Of a DNA stretch of 64,000 nucleotides, positions 21,995 to 34,100 are shown piece after piece. The translations under genes were made by a program, and so were the position numbers. Below the pieces are notes generated by a model. It did no database searches. It saw only the letters and a list, made by a program, of their open reading frames with translations, and had not been told where the DNA came from. The stretch lies in contig NC_047063.1 of NCBI RefSeq assembly GCF_902459465.1, forward strand, positions 3,038,001 to 3,102,000. The letters run 5' to 3'. Source of the stretch: Asterias rubens. Lineage: Eukaryota; Echinodermata; Asteroidea; Forcipulatida; Asteriidae. Every line of letters begins with the position of its first letter. Position 1 is the first letter of the stretch.

Positions 21995-22090
21995 ATTTGA
22001 ACTGCCTCTAGCTACTGCGCTATCTCGGTGGTCTAGTTGGTGAGAATTGCAAAGGTTTTGGGTTCGAATCCCACCAGAGTGATATGCCTG
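21995..22090 (+). repeat. tRNA-like SINE fragment
   Basis: TATCTCGGTGGTCTAGTTGG resembles a Pol III A box with D loop, and GGGTTCGAATCCCACCAGAG a T arm with B box, spaced as in a tRNA. The acceptor stem does not close, so it is tRNA-derived rather than a working tRNA gene. Confidence 0.45.
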
Positions 22091-22735
22091 TTTTTTGTTT
22101 TTCACAGAGCAGGGAAAGTACAGAGTATACAGTGCTAAAACACACCGGTGCACATGTGTATGGGTAAAACAAAATTTAACAGTAGAAAAGGACACGCATG
22201 TACGCACTGCGCAAAACTCTTGGCCAATGATAGCCTTGCTCGTGTGCACATTTCATCAAATATGGTGATCAATGATGCTTAGTGTAATCCATTTATAGAT
22301 TAATACAATCAAGTGGGGCAGAAGCTTACCAGTTACAAAAACCACATCACACCCCAAAAGAGTAAAAATGGCAAGTTTATGATTGTAGCTTTTAATTAAT
22401 GTTTGTCGTTATACATTTTTATCAATAATGTTTGGTGGTCATTTTGTATGTGATGTGTGAAGACAACGTAAGTAAAATACAATTGTAATTTTTGTCTCTA
22501 TTAGAATAAACTCAAATAGTGAGAAGAAAACTGTTTGTTTCCCCTCTTACAGTTTCATTAATTGTTTGTATTGTAGGGATTGGCACTTAATTTGACGCGA
22601 GAGGGCGCGCATTTCGATCTGTTTTGTGTACTCAATTTTAAATTCCTCGTGTGCGCGCATAAGAGGCTGCTCGCCACCATTGGAAACTCAAAAAAGTATG
22701 TTGTAGTCTGTTGGACGTTAGTACAACTGCAGTTG

Positions 22736-22852
22736 CAGGCCTGATGCATTGTTTTTTTAAAGGGCAAGGGCACCAAGGCGTGTTCTCCTTGAAGTGAGTC
22801 GCACATTTCTACTAGAACGTTTCAAGGGGCTCCAAGACATAATGACCAGCCA
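22736..22852. repeat. GGGCAAGGGCACCAAGG repeat fragment
   Basis: CAGGCCTGATGCATTG, AAAGGGCAAGGGCACCAAGG and TTCAAGGGGCTCCAAGACAT match the family at 2652-2905. The open frame at 22794-23198 begins inside it. Confidence 0.5.
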
Positions 22853-24208
22853 GGGGTATGACGAGGATTGCCTGTGTGTTCCTCAAAGAAGACTTAGTGT
22901 CGGTCGTGCGGAGCCATATTTCTTATACAACGTTATAAATGTACCCAATCGAATGGGAAAACTTAAATTTTTGTTAAAACATTTAAAGGGGCATCGGGGT
23001 CAGGCATGCAGTTATCAAGATACATTTTCTATCCCGGGCAGTGGACGGGAAATGTGCCGTTTTGTCAAGCATGTGGTTTTGGCACACAGTGTCAGTGTGA
23101 GTCCAGAGTTTGGCCCAACTGGGGCGCCGTCCTCCTTTTTCGAATTAAGACAGCATATGTCAAAAAGTGCCATACCACTTTTCAGCAGCCAGAAGTGAAG
23201 CTTAAGAGTAAAGATCGGAAGAAAAGAAATTGTAACGACTTGTCAGCAGCTAACGTTATAGCGAGATGTGAATAGTTGCGTGAGGGGCATCACCGCGACA
23301 AACAATAACTGACTTGTTCACAAGTCCATCACGTTTTCTTTCCGGTGCCCAATTCCAATTTATGCATATGTTGAGATACACCAACTGTGAAGGCTAGTCT
23401 TTGACAATTGCCAATAGTTTTCACTGCCTTTAATGTTCTTTACATCTACTCATCTCATCAAAGCCTGTTCAGGATCTACATGTACTGAGGAACTACATCT
23501 ACATCTTTTATCCCCGATGCACAGTTGTAACAACTATTAAACAGAAAACAATTATGAGCAAATTATGGCACAGTTACAACAATATGAAGGAAGACAATGT
23601 ATTGATTGGTCAAACTTGCCATTGATGAAGTGGACAAAAGAGAAACCCATAGGCCTACGTGTCAACAATGTCCTGCGTCCACTGCGCTTGATCAGCTGAA
23701 ACTATTTGGCAGCTGGCAAGCAGATGTCTTTTTTAAATTTGTATTTACACAACGAAAGTTCGTGTTTAAATACACAATGATTTAATAGAAACAGAAAGCA
23801 AAATGGCTTTTTTGCAGGAAACAAACGACAGTCATTGTCGTTCAAAATTCACGGGAATTCTTCCCGTTCGAACTGCAAATAATATACTTGTTAAAGGCGT
23901 TCTGATAAACATTCGCAACATCACATAGTAAGTTGTGCCAACAAAACATTGTATGTTTAGTGGACATTGCACGCATAATTGTATAGTTTCATTTTGTCTG
24001 TATGCACTCAATCCAAACAGTGTCCTCTTAATTAATTCCTCCATGGATGTAGTGTCCGCCATAAATCAAAGGGCCAATGGCTGCACATACCCGTATAAAA
24101 TGCAAAGCCAAGCTGTGCAAAGCTGTGTAGTGAAGAAGCCCGCCCGACGTGAAAGTTTATCAACGTCCGATGTGCGGTATACACAGTGGTTTCTGACCGT
24201 AACCTATA
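22853..24208. other. Sequence upstream of the glycosyltransferase gene
   Basis: Two overlapping open frames (22794-23198 and 23006-23275) are somewhat longer than background, but they lie in different frames and show no family motif. A minus-oriented fragment of the GTGGACACTATTGG element occupies 23361-23433. The promoter of the GT14 gene should be just left of 24209; TATAAAATGC at 24094 is a possible TATA box. Confidence 0.35.
23361..23433 (-). mobile_element. GTGGACACTATTGG TIR element, fragment
   Basis: TATGCATATGTTGAGATACA ... GACAATTGCCAATAGTTTTCACTGCC; the inverse of the left ~70 bases of the family. Confidence 0.6.
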
Positions 24209-25630
24209 ATGATTAAGATGAATTTAATCGTTAAAACCAACACCGGACGAAAAGTTCTTGCTTTTCTTGTAGCTACAATGATTATCATCCTTGGTTTATG
24301 CCAGAAACTCTTGACTGTACCCAACACAAAGCCAGCACCAAGCGTGAGATTGTTCGGACGCGTGCCACAAAGGCCGCCACCGCCGCCCGTGAATTCAACT
24401 GAATCTCCCGCGTCATTATCACACCATTCCACGACCGATGATGTCAGTTCTCGGAACTCGTTTACTTATCACAGACACTGGGATGTGAACTGCCCTGTTC
24501 TATTTGCCGGTGACAGTGTTGCTGTTAGAGACACGGCTGAGTCTTTAGCGAGAGAGCGAGCCCGAAACAACGGGTCGCTGCCGGTCCCGAGTGATGTCGA
24601 AGTCCGGCAATGGACGCAGGACTGTAAAGCGTTTCGCTCCGGTGCGAGATACCCAACTCACCCCATGTCCACGGACGAGGCCAAGTTCCCTATAGCCTAC
24701 ACTATCATCACTCACACCACTTCAGCCCAGGTTGAGAGATTACTCCGTGCGATCTATCAACCACAGAACATTTATTGCATCCACCCGGATCTGAACTCAC
24801 CACATGACTTTCATCGTGCCATCCGCGGCATCGCTTCTTGCTTCCCTAATGTTTTCATTGCGTCAAAACTAGAAGAGGTGCAGTACGCAGGATTTACACG
24901 TCTACGAGCAGATCTCAACTGCATGAATGACTTAATAGGCCCTCAGGCGGCGGGCTTCGATTGGCGTTATCTCATCAATCTCTGTGGACAGGATTTCCCG
25001 CTCAAAACTAATCTAGAAATTGTCCGCCAGCTACAATTTTACAATGGCACAAATGATGTGAAGAGCATAGTCCCATATTACGTCAAAGAAAGATGGACGT
25101 CCTTCCACCATATCATCAAGAACGGAAAAGTGACACAGACAAAGTTCCGCAAAACTCCCCCTCCCCACAACTTCACTGTGTATAATGGTAACGCCTACTT
25201 TGCAGGAACGCGGCAGTTCATTGAGTATGCCCTGAAAGACCGTCATGCTTTGGACCTGCTTGAGTGGTCAAAAGACACGTATAGTCCCGATGAAAACTTC
25301 TGGTCGACCCTACACCGCGCCCCAGGCGCACCGGGAGGGTTCCCGGTAAGTTCGTCTCGGCCCGGACACGCCTTTCGCTTTGTGAAGTGGGAAAATGGCT
25401 CGAAACCTGACTGTCTGTACGGTACAATAGTCCGGCTTGTATGTATTTTTGCCATCGATTACCTTCAATATCTCAGTGCAGCACCGAATCTCTTTGCCAA
25501 TAAGTTTCACTACAGTTTTGATCCGGTGACGATTCAGTGTTTGGAAGAGCAGCTTGATTTCAGAAGTACTCATCCCCTTGAATCTAATCATTTGCCAAAG
25601 TTCCCCACCGAACACATGAAACGGCCGTGA
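24209..25630 (+). CDS. GCNT: Core-2/I-branching beta-1,6-N-acetylglucosaminyltransferase (GT14, GCNT family)
   Basis: One uninterrupted 473-residue frame. Residues ~14-32 (RKVLAFLVATMIIILGLCQ) form a signal anchor, as in type II Golgi enzymes; a Pro-rich stem follows (RPPPPPVN). The catalytic domain has the GCNT hallmarks FPIAYTIITH, LLRAIYQPQNIYCIHPD, ADLNCMNDL, WRYLINLCGQDFPLKTNLEI, KERW, NGNAYFAGTR, WSKDTYSPDENFWSTL, VRLVCIFAIDYLQ and LFANKFHYSFD. Length fits the family (about 430-460). These enzymes transfer GlcNAc from UDP-GlcNAc in beta-1,6 linkage to build core-2 or I-branch glycans. The Glu in SPDE matches the catalytic-base position of GCNT1. The ATG at 24218 is an alternative start. 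Which paralogue (GCNT1, 3 or 4) cannot be decided, and the lack of introns agrees with vertebrate GCNT1, 3 and 4, whose coding region is a single exon. Confidence 0.95.
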   Translation: MIKMNLIVKTNTGRKVLAFLVATMIIILGLCQKLLTVPNTKPAPSVRLFGRVPQRPPPPPVNSTESPASLSHHSTTDDVSSRNSFTYHRHWDVNCPVLFAGDSVAVRDTAESLARERARNNGSLPVPSDVEVRQWTQDCKAFRSGARYPTHPMSTDEAKFPIAYTIITHTTSAQVERLLRAIYQPQNIYCIHPDLNSPHDFHRAIRGIASCFPNVFIASKLEEVQYAGFTRLRADLNCMNDLIGPQAAGFDWRYLINLCGQDFPLKTNLEIVRQLQFYNGTNDVKSIVPYYVKERWTSFHHIIKNGKVTQTKFRKTPPPHNFTVYNGNAYFAGTRQFIEYALKDRHALDLLEWSKDTYSPDENFWSTLHRAPGAPGGFPVSSSRPGHAFRFVKWENGSKPDCLYGTIVRLVCIFAIDYLQYLSAAPNLFANKFHYSFDPVTIQCLEEQLDFRSTHPLESNHLPKFPTEHMKRP

Positions 25631-25723
25631 GTCATCTTTAAACGAACACTTGTAGTGTAAAAAGAGACTTGTCACTCACTTTTGTGAATAGCTTTTCAGT
25701 ATTTCACGTTAAATTAAATCATT

Positions 25724-25729
25724 AATAAA
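25724..25729 (+). terminator. Polyadenylation signal of the GT14 gene
   Basis: AATAAA about 95 bases after the TGA at 25628-25630. Confidence 0.65.
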
Positions 25730-25947
25730 ATATGATTGTTTGTATAATAATAGGTAAAGTTAAATTAAAAATAAGGGGCATGTCAAAGGTCAATCTCACC
25801 TTTAAAGGTCTGGTCAGGAGCGATTTAAAACGACACTGAACTTTAATATTTGTGTTTGTTCACAGACACCTAATGTCTAGTTATATTAAAGACAACAAGG
25901 ATGAGAAAGCGTAAACGAGTAAGTAATCCTTACAATGTCCCGGGCCA

Positions 25948-26018
25948 TTAAAGGCAGTGGACACTATTGGTAATTACTCAAAATAGTTGTTAGCATAAAA
26001 CCTCACGGACTTTGTAAC
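25948..26018 (+). mobile_element. GTGGACACTATTGG TIR element, fragment
   Basis: TTAAAGGCAGTGGACACTAT then TGGTAATTACTCAAAATAG; only the right-end-like 70 bases remain. Confidence 0.7.
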
Positions 26019-26867
26019 GAGTTTTAAAACCCTGGCCACCTCGCTCTTTATGTCCTTTTTAAGAAAGATATTTACATCTATCAATGGTTCAGAGTAAATG
26101 ATTATGGTATCAATGGTACTTGTGTGCCGATGACGCCACTCGAACCTACCGGTGTTTTGCTCTAGCTATTATCCTTATGCTTAAGCTATTAATTATTTCT
26201 GTCTACTGCTGATCGAATACTATACCCACGTGTGGACAAGTCGTTATGTTATAGTCGTCACGGTGTATAGTTCTCACGCAATACTGCCCCCTCTCTCTCT
26301 CTCTTTCTCTCTCTCTTTTTATCTCAGTCTGCTGAATGGCTTCTGAATACTGCCTCCAGTGGTCATGTTCCTCGTGTCGAATACCAATAATGAATGCTAA
26401 TAATCATTTTGCAAATTGGAACCAGACTAGTTTGTTCGTCCAGCCTCGGTTTGGTAACCTTGATAACGATGGGAGAAATACAAGACGGCCTGCACCGTGA
26501 TTAAGTCTCATGATAGCTATAGACCTATATGGCTGTATGTGACTGTACACAATGGCTGCTTTTGGGTTGAGTGCTAGATGGGTTAAACTACGACTCCTGA
26601 GGTGACCCAGAGCGTTCTATTTTCCCGAGGCGCAGCCGAGGGGGGGGGGGATGGAACTTGGGGTCCGGGTATCACCGAGGGAGTCAGAGTTTTAACCATA
26701 GCAGGAGCAAAAGCAGTCAATTTTGTTCCTGTAGCACGTGGGTTGAAAGTTTGTTCACCCGCACCATGCCCCAAAGCAGACTGTGACGACATTGCCCCTT
26801 TAAGCCTGGAACTCCACTCATCATGTTTTGTCACTTTTTATTGTCGTTTTTTTTATTTATTATTTAT

Positions 26868-26905
<38 letters not shown>

Positions 26906-26920
26906 GGGGGGGGGGGGTGA
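26019..26920. other. Intergenic, low-complexity runs
   Basis: A (CT)n tract at about 26288-26320, a G run at 26640-26650 and a T run (26869-26904) followed by G (26905-26917). The open frame spanning 26602-27093 reads through these runs and is not a gene. Confidence 0.5.
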
Positions 26921-26924
26921 TTTC

Positions 26925-27350
26925 TGTAGTCTTTTTGGGTCATGCGTCGGTCAGTGTACAATGCCATTTTGGGTCATTTGATGAAAACTTGATGAAGGGG
27001 AACTATAAAAAGAGCACGGGAGACTGTAAGTCTTTTTGGCTCATGCGTCGGTCAGTGTACAATGCCATTTTGGGTCATTTGATGAAAACTTGATGAAGGG
27101 GAGCTACACAAAAAGCACGGGGAGACTGTAAGTCTTTTTGGCTCATGCGTCGGTCAGTGTACAATGCCATTTTGGGTCATTTGATGAAAACTTGATGAAG
27201 GGGAACTATACAAAAAGCACGGGAGAGTGTAAGTCTTTTTGGCTCATGCGTCGGTCAGTGTACAATGCCATTTTTGGGTCATTTTGATGAAAATTTGATG
27301 AAGGGGAACTATAAAAAGAGCCAGGGGATCGGGAGAGTGTAAGTCTTTTT
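26925..27350 (+). repeat. ~102-bp minisatellite, about four copies
   Basis: Unit begins GTAAGTCTTTTTGGCTCATG and contains GTCGGTCAGTGTACAATGCC. Unit starts at 27026, 27128, 27229 and 27339, preceded by a diverged copy from about 26925. Confidence 0.9.
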
Positions 27351-28161
27351 GGCGGTAGTGAACCTATACAAAACGCAATTTCCAATGTTTCGATCATCAG
27401 ACTTACGTGTTCGAAGTGTTCCTCATCAGTGTGAAATCCCCGTTCGAAATGGATTATGATATAATAATAAGACGTTTTATTATGTTGTGTTTTTAATTTC
27501 GGCCACATCGGCACAAACAAAAAGGACAGAAAATGGATTACTAGAGAAAAAGAACTTATAAAGGACAACGGAGTTACGTGTAGAAATCAAGGAAATTAAT
27601 TGCAATAAATTTGGGAAAATCTAATGAAACTTTGCCTCGTGATCATGCTCAACAAATAGTGAGAATGCACCAAAGAGTACTAGTAAAAAATATTCCCGGG
27701 CCATGAAGCGGGCCCAAGCCCAACTACAAAACGGTTCCCTTGTTTTCGACCAATGTTTTTTTTTAAATAAGAGAGCAAGAAAATAGCAAAAGCAAGAGCA
27801 TAAGAACACATTAACAGTGTTTAAACTATTTATATTAATCTCGACATAATATCACCGGTCCGGTACAAAGCATAAGACCCGATGACTTTGCTTGGAAGAC
27901 TTCCAACACGAGAGGGCGGGCTCTGGCAAGCCGCGCATTTAATTCTGTTGTGACCTTTGAACTTTTTAGACCTAACAACACATGACCTTATTTATTTATC
28001 GTTCGGGATAACACACAGCCGCACAATCGATCAGTCATTCAAGAAGTATCATTCACAGAACATTGTAATCAATAGCATTATTCAATAACAATTCTACCTC
28101 AATCAATGGACTGATCATTAGAGAGTAGGGCTAGGATAGGGCCTAGACTATTTTGGTGAAA
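27351..28161. other. Intergenic and putative promoter of the coiled-coil gene
   Basis: No recognised element. The 5' UTR of the gene starting at 28162 is expected in the last part; I see no clear TATA box. Confidence 0.3.
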
Positions 28162-31100
28162 ATGGCGACCAGTGATGTGGAAGATCTTTACAAACGACTG
28201 CAGGTACGTTTTTTTCTTTTCTTTTTCTTTGTTTTACTTAGCATGCTTAGTTAGTTAGTAGAATGAAGTTTCACTTTTAGTGCTTCTTCGGAATTATTCT
28301 GAATCTGAGTGTTGTTTTCAAAATGTATTTTTTCATGTTTGTAAAAAACAACTAATAAATATAACAACTTAGGCTTAGTCCCTCACTGACTGACTTTACT
28401 TAAGTTATATAATATAGGCCTAGCTAGTTACATTTACTGTAAATTTTACAATCATGACAAAATATTATTGGGTAGGCCTAGTTTGGAAGTTTTTGGTTTT
28501 AAAATTTAGGTTGTGTGGTAAACGAACATGGGATGGGGTTAGGGAAATCCTTTGATTTTTGAACTTGCACCGCTCGGCTGGGCCGGGCTCGCATGGCTGG
28601 CGGTAGGGAAGATGAACTTAATTTGCATTTTTAAAATTTGTATTGGAAGATAATACCCACCTGGCTGATTTTGTTGAAAACTTCAGAAAAGTTTCCGTAT
28701 GGCGCCACCACTTTTTCATTCGATATGAAATAATATAGTATCTTATTTACCTCAATTAGATAACCCTTTTTGTAAAAATTAGTGAAAAAGTGGTGGCGCC
28801 ATACGGAAAGTTATCCAAAACTTCAATCATGGCTGAAGTGAAAATGAAAGTGAAACTAGGCTACTGAAAGGCATTTTTACTCGACTGCCTTTCTTTTCCC
28901 TGGACCCTGCGTGGGGATGCGGGAATGAAAGGCATTGTATGATGGCCCCCTTTTCCTTCACAAGTTCGTTGCTTTTTGACCATCCACCCCCCCCCCCCCC
29001 CCCCCCCCCCCCCTCAGCAACATCAATGGAGCAATAAACTGGCAACGTTAAACAATCGGTTTGCAATAACTTTATAATAATATTAATAAGGTCTGCTGGT
29101 GATCCTAACTAAGTAGGTATGAGGTTCGTTCCGCTAGTGGAAAACGATTAGGTCGCACTAAATACCAACAACTCCCGAGCCCTCAGGACAACTCATGACA
29201 ACAAATTTTAAATGCACTTTAATTTTAAAAGAACTCTTGAACATAAGTCAACCGTTAAATAGATGCAGACATGACATGGCGCGACAACTTTGTCCTAATG
29301 AATCAATTGGGGCAGGTTAGTATTGACATTGACAGATAGCAGTCGGGCTTCATTATAAGCTTGGGCGATATCGATTTATTTTATTAAGAAAGATTTATTT
29401 TATTAACGATATATCGCTGACAACATATATCGCGATATTCCATATAATCGCGATTAATTAAATTTGACATCATCAGTCTTCAAACTCCCAGTGAAAGTTG
29501 TAGAAGAGACAATCATAGCATAAGAGAGGTGTACTAATGACCTATTCTTCTGGTTTTACTCCAAACCTATGGGGTGCAAGATGTCCCAGCTAGGAAATAC
29601 ATCGCGATATTGCGATACTTAGATTAAAACCAAATCGATCCGATATCGAAATCGTTTCCAAAATAGTGTCGTGATATTCGATAATATCGTGGTATTACCC
29701 AAGCTTACTTCATTATATTGCTCACAGTGTGAATGAAGTGATTTAGCGTGCTGATTATTTTGTTGTCTTGTTCTTCTGAAATCGTAGACATTTCAACTGC
29801 AGTTGAAGGTGATCCTAGATAGAAATGAAGGTGTCCTTCAGCATCTTGAACACATTGAGGTTGCAGTAAACTCCATTGACAATTCTGGATTGGACCAAGC
29901 CCTGTTTACACAAAGTCTACAGATGTGCCAAGACTCGAGCAAACAGGTAAGGGTCCGTCTGAGGCTTAGTACCTAAAGGCACTCGCCACCTTTGGTTATT
30001 GTTAAAGACCAGTTTTCTCACTTGGTGTATCCCAATGCATAAAAACCTGTGTAAATTTGGAATCGATTGGTCATCGAAGTTGCAAGAAAATATGTGCTTT
30101 CATATGCACAATAAAAGGCTTCAGCTTAGGAAGTCTTTTATTATCTGATTGAGAAATTACCTCTTTCTCAAAGACTCTGTTACTTCAGACTGAGTCGTTT
30201 CTCACAAAATTGTACGCAAATCAACAGCTCTCAATTGCTCGTTTCCAAGTAAGTTTTTGCACTAACGATTATTATTGAGTGTCCACTTAAAAGTGCCTTT
30301 AAATTTCAGTTTATTTTTTGACTCAATGGTACCAAACTATAAGGTACTTTATAATAGTAAAACAATTATTAGCTTGACTGTCCACAAGAAGGGGCCAGTT
30401 TTATAAAGCAGGTAAACGTTTTTTTAAGGGTGCTTACCCTTAGCACAGTGTTTGTTTATAAATATAGTAACTGCCACTCGTGCAAAAGGCAAGCTAGCTT
30501 GCCGGCGGTTCTTGCTTCACAGACGAATGATGCAAAAATGCAAATCACTTGTAAGGTCAAACAAATTTGTCTAGTGACTTACGCATTGGGGCCCAGTTGG
30601 TACTGGACCAAGTTTGTAAAGCACTAAAATTTGGTTTGTCAGTGCAAGATGCTGTATCACCAAAAATTGTATTTACATTACGCATGAGTTATAAAGCGTA
30701 TTCATGCGTAGATGTAGTATAATGTATTGTAACACACCTCTTACTTTTTCTGTATTGTGGTTGGCTGAAACACGGTCACGTGGGATGAACTAATATAGTC
30801 TAGTGATCGGCCTCGGGAAATAGGTCCCTCCTCTGGTCACTCAAAGTCCCTCGGGGGACAAGACGTACACTAGTTACCTCATTGCCAGTCAATATGTGTA
30901 TAATAATGTTTGATTCAAACTAAAATGTATGTTGTGTTGACTTTCTCCCAGGTCCATGAGATTGCAGAGAGTCAATGTGCAGTTCTGGAGGAGCAGATTA
31001 AGGAGTTAGTCCGTCACAGTGACGACGACAAGTACGCCGGACTAAACAGGTTTGTGAAATACATTTCGGTTTGCAGTAACACCATGTGTGTCCACTTGCC

Positions 31101-34100
31101 AGGTAAAGTTTTTTTTTTTTTTTTGAACTGTTTTGCTTTATATTCTACTACCGCGGAGTGGGTTTTTGGAATTCGGCAAACTTCTCAGTTATGAACAAAA
31201 AACCTGTCCTGCTTTTTATCTATTACCTGGGCGGAAAGTTGAAAAATCGGCTGGGACTACTACTGTAGCTTTTAGTGGATCATTATTAACTTCAATACCG
31301 CAGAGTGAGTTCTTAGCAGGTATCCAGGTTTGTGATTGCGGACATATCTTGAAAATTGTGTCGCAAGCGAAGCACATCTCAAAGAGAATCCAATACATGC
31401 AAATTATTATTTATCATCACACAAATGCGAAATGAGTTTGTAAAAATACAGGACGTCTGCGTCCCACAGCCAACGATGCCGAAGGCCGAGTTTGATATGG
31501 GACGCAGACGCATTTGATTTTCCTGTGGTCCTCGAGTTGTGAACTGAGGGTGAACAAAAATGTGCGGCTGTTTAAAGACCCTGGACAATTGTCAAAGAAC
31601 AGTCTTCTCACTTGGTGTATCTCAACATATATGCATAAAATAACGAACCTGTGAAAATTTGAGCTCAATTGGTCGTCGGAAGTTGCGAGATAATAATGAA
31701 GTTGTGTGCTTTCAGATGCTTGATTTCGAGACCTCTAATTCTAAATCTGAGGTCTCGAAATCAAATTTGCGGAAAATAACTTCTTTCTCAAAAACTACAT
31801 TACTTCAGAGGGAGCCATTTCTCACAATGTTTTTCACTATTAACCTCTCCCCATTACTCGTACCAAGTTACGTTTCGTGATAATAATTATTTTGAGTAAT
31901 TACCAATAGTGTCCACTGCCTTTAACTGATTAATTTTTGTCTGATTTCATGGACAAACTTAACCGTTATTTTTGTTACAATTTCTCCAGGGTGTCTGATA
32001 CCACTATGTCCTCGGTGCGTCAGCAGTTAATCACGCAGCTGGACTTCAATGTAGAGCTGCAGAAGGACAAGGCAGAGCTGGAAGCCAGACTAGCCGAGCA
32101 GCTGGCCCGGACGTCTGAGATTGATCAAACCAATCAAGAGCTACATAGCGACGTGGAAGAGTCGCAGAAGAAAATGAGAAGCGTACTGGATAGATTGGAC
32201 AAAACTGCTAAAGATGGTGAGTTCAAAGTTGCTCTGAAAATTCACCTTTTCAAGGTGTACTTTTTTCTTTAATTTGTAGTTTTGTTTTGTTGTTAATTAT
32301 TGTTTCTAGTTGTCATTTTGCTTTCTTTTCACTGGATAAGTACATAGTGTTGTGTTTACGTTGTCTCTGCGCCGTTAACATTTCTCTGATTGATATGGCG
32401 CATTACAAATGCCTGCTATTATTATTATTATTATTAAGATTTTCTTATTTAAAATAAACAAAATGAACAATTGATCTTTATCAATTTAGCTACGTATGTC
32501 TCAGAAGTGCTTATAATTTTTAATTTTATTTGTTTACTCTGTAAAACAGTTGGTTTTCCCTTCACAGCATATAGGGACCTCACAGTGATATGTGGCTTTA
32601 TAAAAACTGTTTATTATTGTTGATTAATTATATCATTGTGACTTGTCAGTTCATTGGAATGTCTTCTTTTCTCCCTTCTATTTATAGCTGAAGACAGATT
32701 GGACAGTCTCGAGACAGAAACAAAGAAAGCTCAGAAGACATCAGAGGAATTTCAGAAACTGTACGAGACCGAAAAGGCCAAAAATGAAGATAATGAGAAG
32801 AGCAGAACTGACATTAATTCAAACACATTAACAAGGAGGAGGTATTTATCCAAAAAAAAGTTACTTCTTTGTTTAACCCAATGTTCACACTGTAGTCACA
32901 TGCTAGAATCTCACTTGGCTTGCTTAAAGACACTGTACACTATTGGTCATTGTCAAAGACTAGTCTTCACAGTTTGTGTATCTCAACATATGCATAAAAT
33001 AACAAACCTGTGAAAATTTGTGCTCAATCGGTCGTCGAAGTTGCGAGATAATAATGAAAAAGAACACCCTTGTCACATGAAGTTGTGTGCTTTCTGATGC
33101 TTGATTTCGAGACCCCAAATTCTAAACTTGAGGTCACGAAATCAAATTCGTGGAAAATTACTTCTTTCTCGAAAACTACGTCACTTCAGAGGGAGCTGTT
33201 TCTCACAATGTTTGATACCATCAACCTCTCCCCATTACTCGTAAACAAGAAAGGTTTTATGATGGTTATTATTTTGAGCAATTACCAATAGTGTCCACTG
33301 CCTTTAACCCTGCAAGTTTTTAAAGGGCAGTTTAAGAACGAGTCACTACTCTTTTATTCCCATTCATGAATGCCTTTCTTGTTAAAAGGCCTAATAAAGT
33401 AAGAAACTCTGTAAACTTATCCAATTTCCGCCGTCCTTGAGCTTTGTACGTATGTGTGTTACACTTTTTTCGGTATGCATTCGAGACAGTTTTCGGATAT
33501 GCATTCATGCGCGTGAAGTCTTGGTGCAAGGCCTTTTTCGTTTTGACTTTCACACACAGCGCGGCCAACTCACTACACAGAGAGAATTATAACAAAAAAG
33601 GTTTCAGTTTTTATCCCCCAAATCTTGAATCATTCATTTTACCAACCTTTAACCCTAGTTTTAAACATGATTATTTCAAACTGTCAAAAGTACAATTACT
33701 CTACAGTATGTGTCTATTGTTGATGGTTCAACTTATTTTAAGTTTTAAAAGCATTTAATGAAGGAAGTTGATACATTCTTATGTTCCCTTCCAGGAAAAA
33801 GAGTGCAAAGTCAACCCGGGAATTGACTCCTATGTCCCTTCAGACCCGTAATTCACCAACACAGCCCTATCTCTTCCAGGCGCCGATGTCCATGGCTAAA
33901 GCAGCCGGCCAAATGCGACCACAAAACATGGATCCCAAGTACTTGGTGAGTTGGCTTTAGCCCTGCCCACCTCCTCTTAAGCTGTTAGAAATATAAAATG
34001 TTTTTTTTTGGTCTTTATTGTTAAAGGGTCTGGGTACTTTTTGTAGGCGGAAAACACAATGTCCACAGATTTACATCAAACTCACACAGTTTGAAGATAA

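Noticed and set aside
22010-22085. A functional tRNA gene
   Set aside because: A and B boxes fit, but I could not close an acceptor stem; annotated as tRNA-like repeat.
22794-23275. Two overlapping plus-strand frames of 134 and 89 residues
   Set aside because: The first begins inside a dispersed repeat; neither shows a family motif, and the splice context is unclear.
25310-25675. Minus-strand frame of 121 residues
   Set aside because: Shadow of the GT14 glycosyltransferase reading frame.
26602-27093. Plus-strand open frame of 163 residues
   Set aside because: Runs through poly-T and poly-G (poly-Phe/Gly) and the start of a minisatellite; not protein-like.
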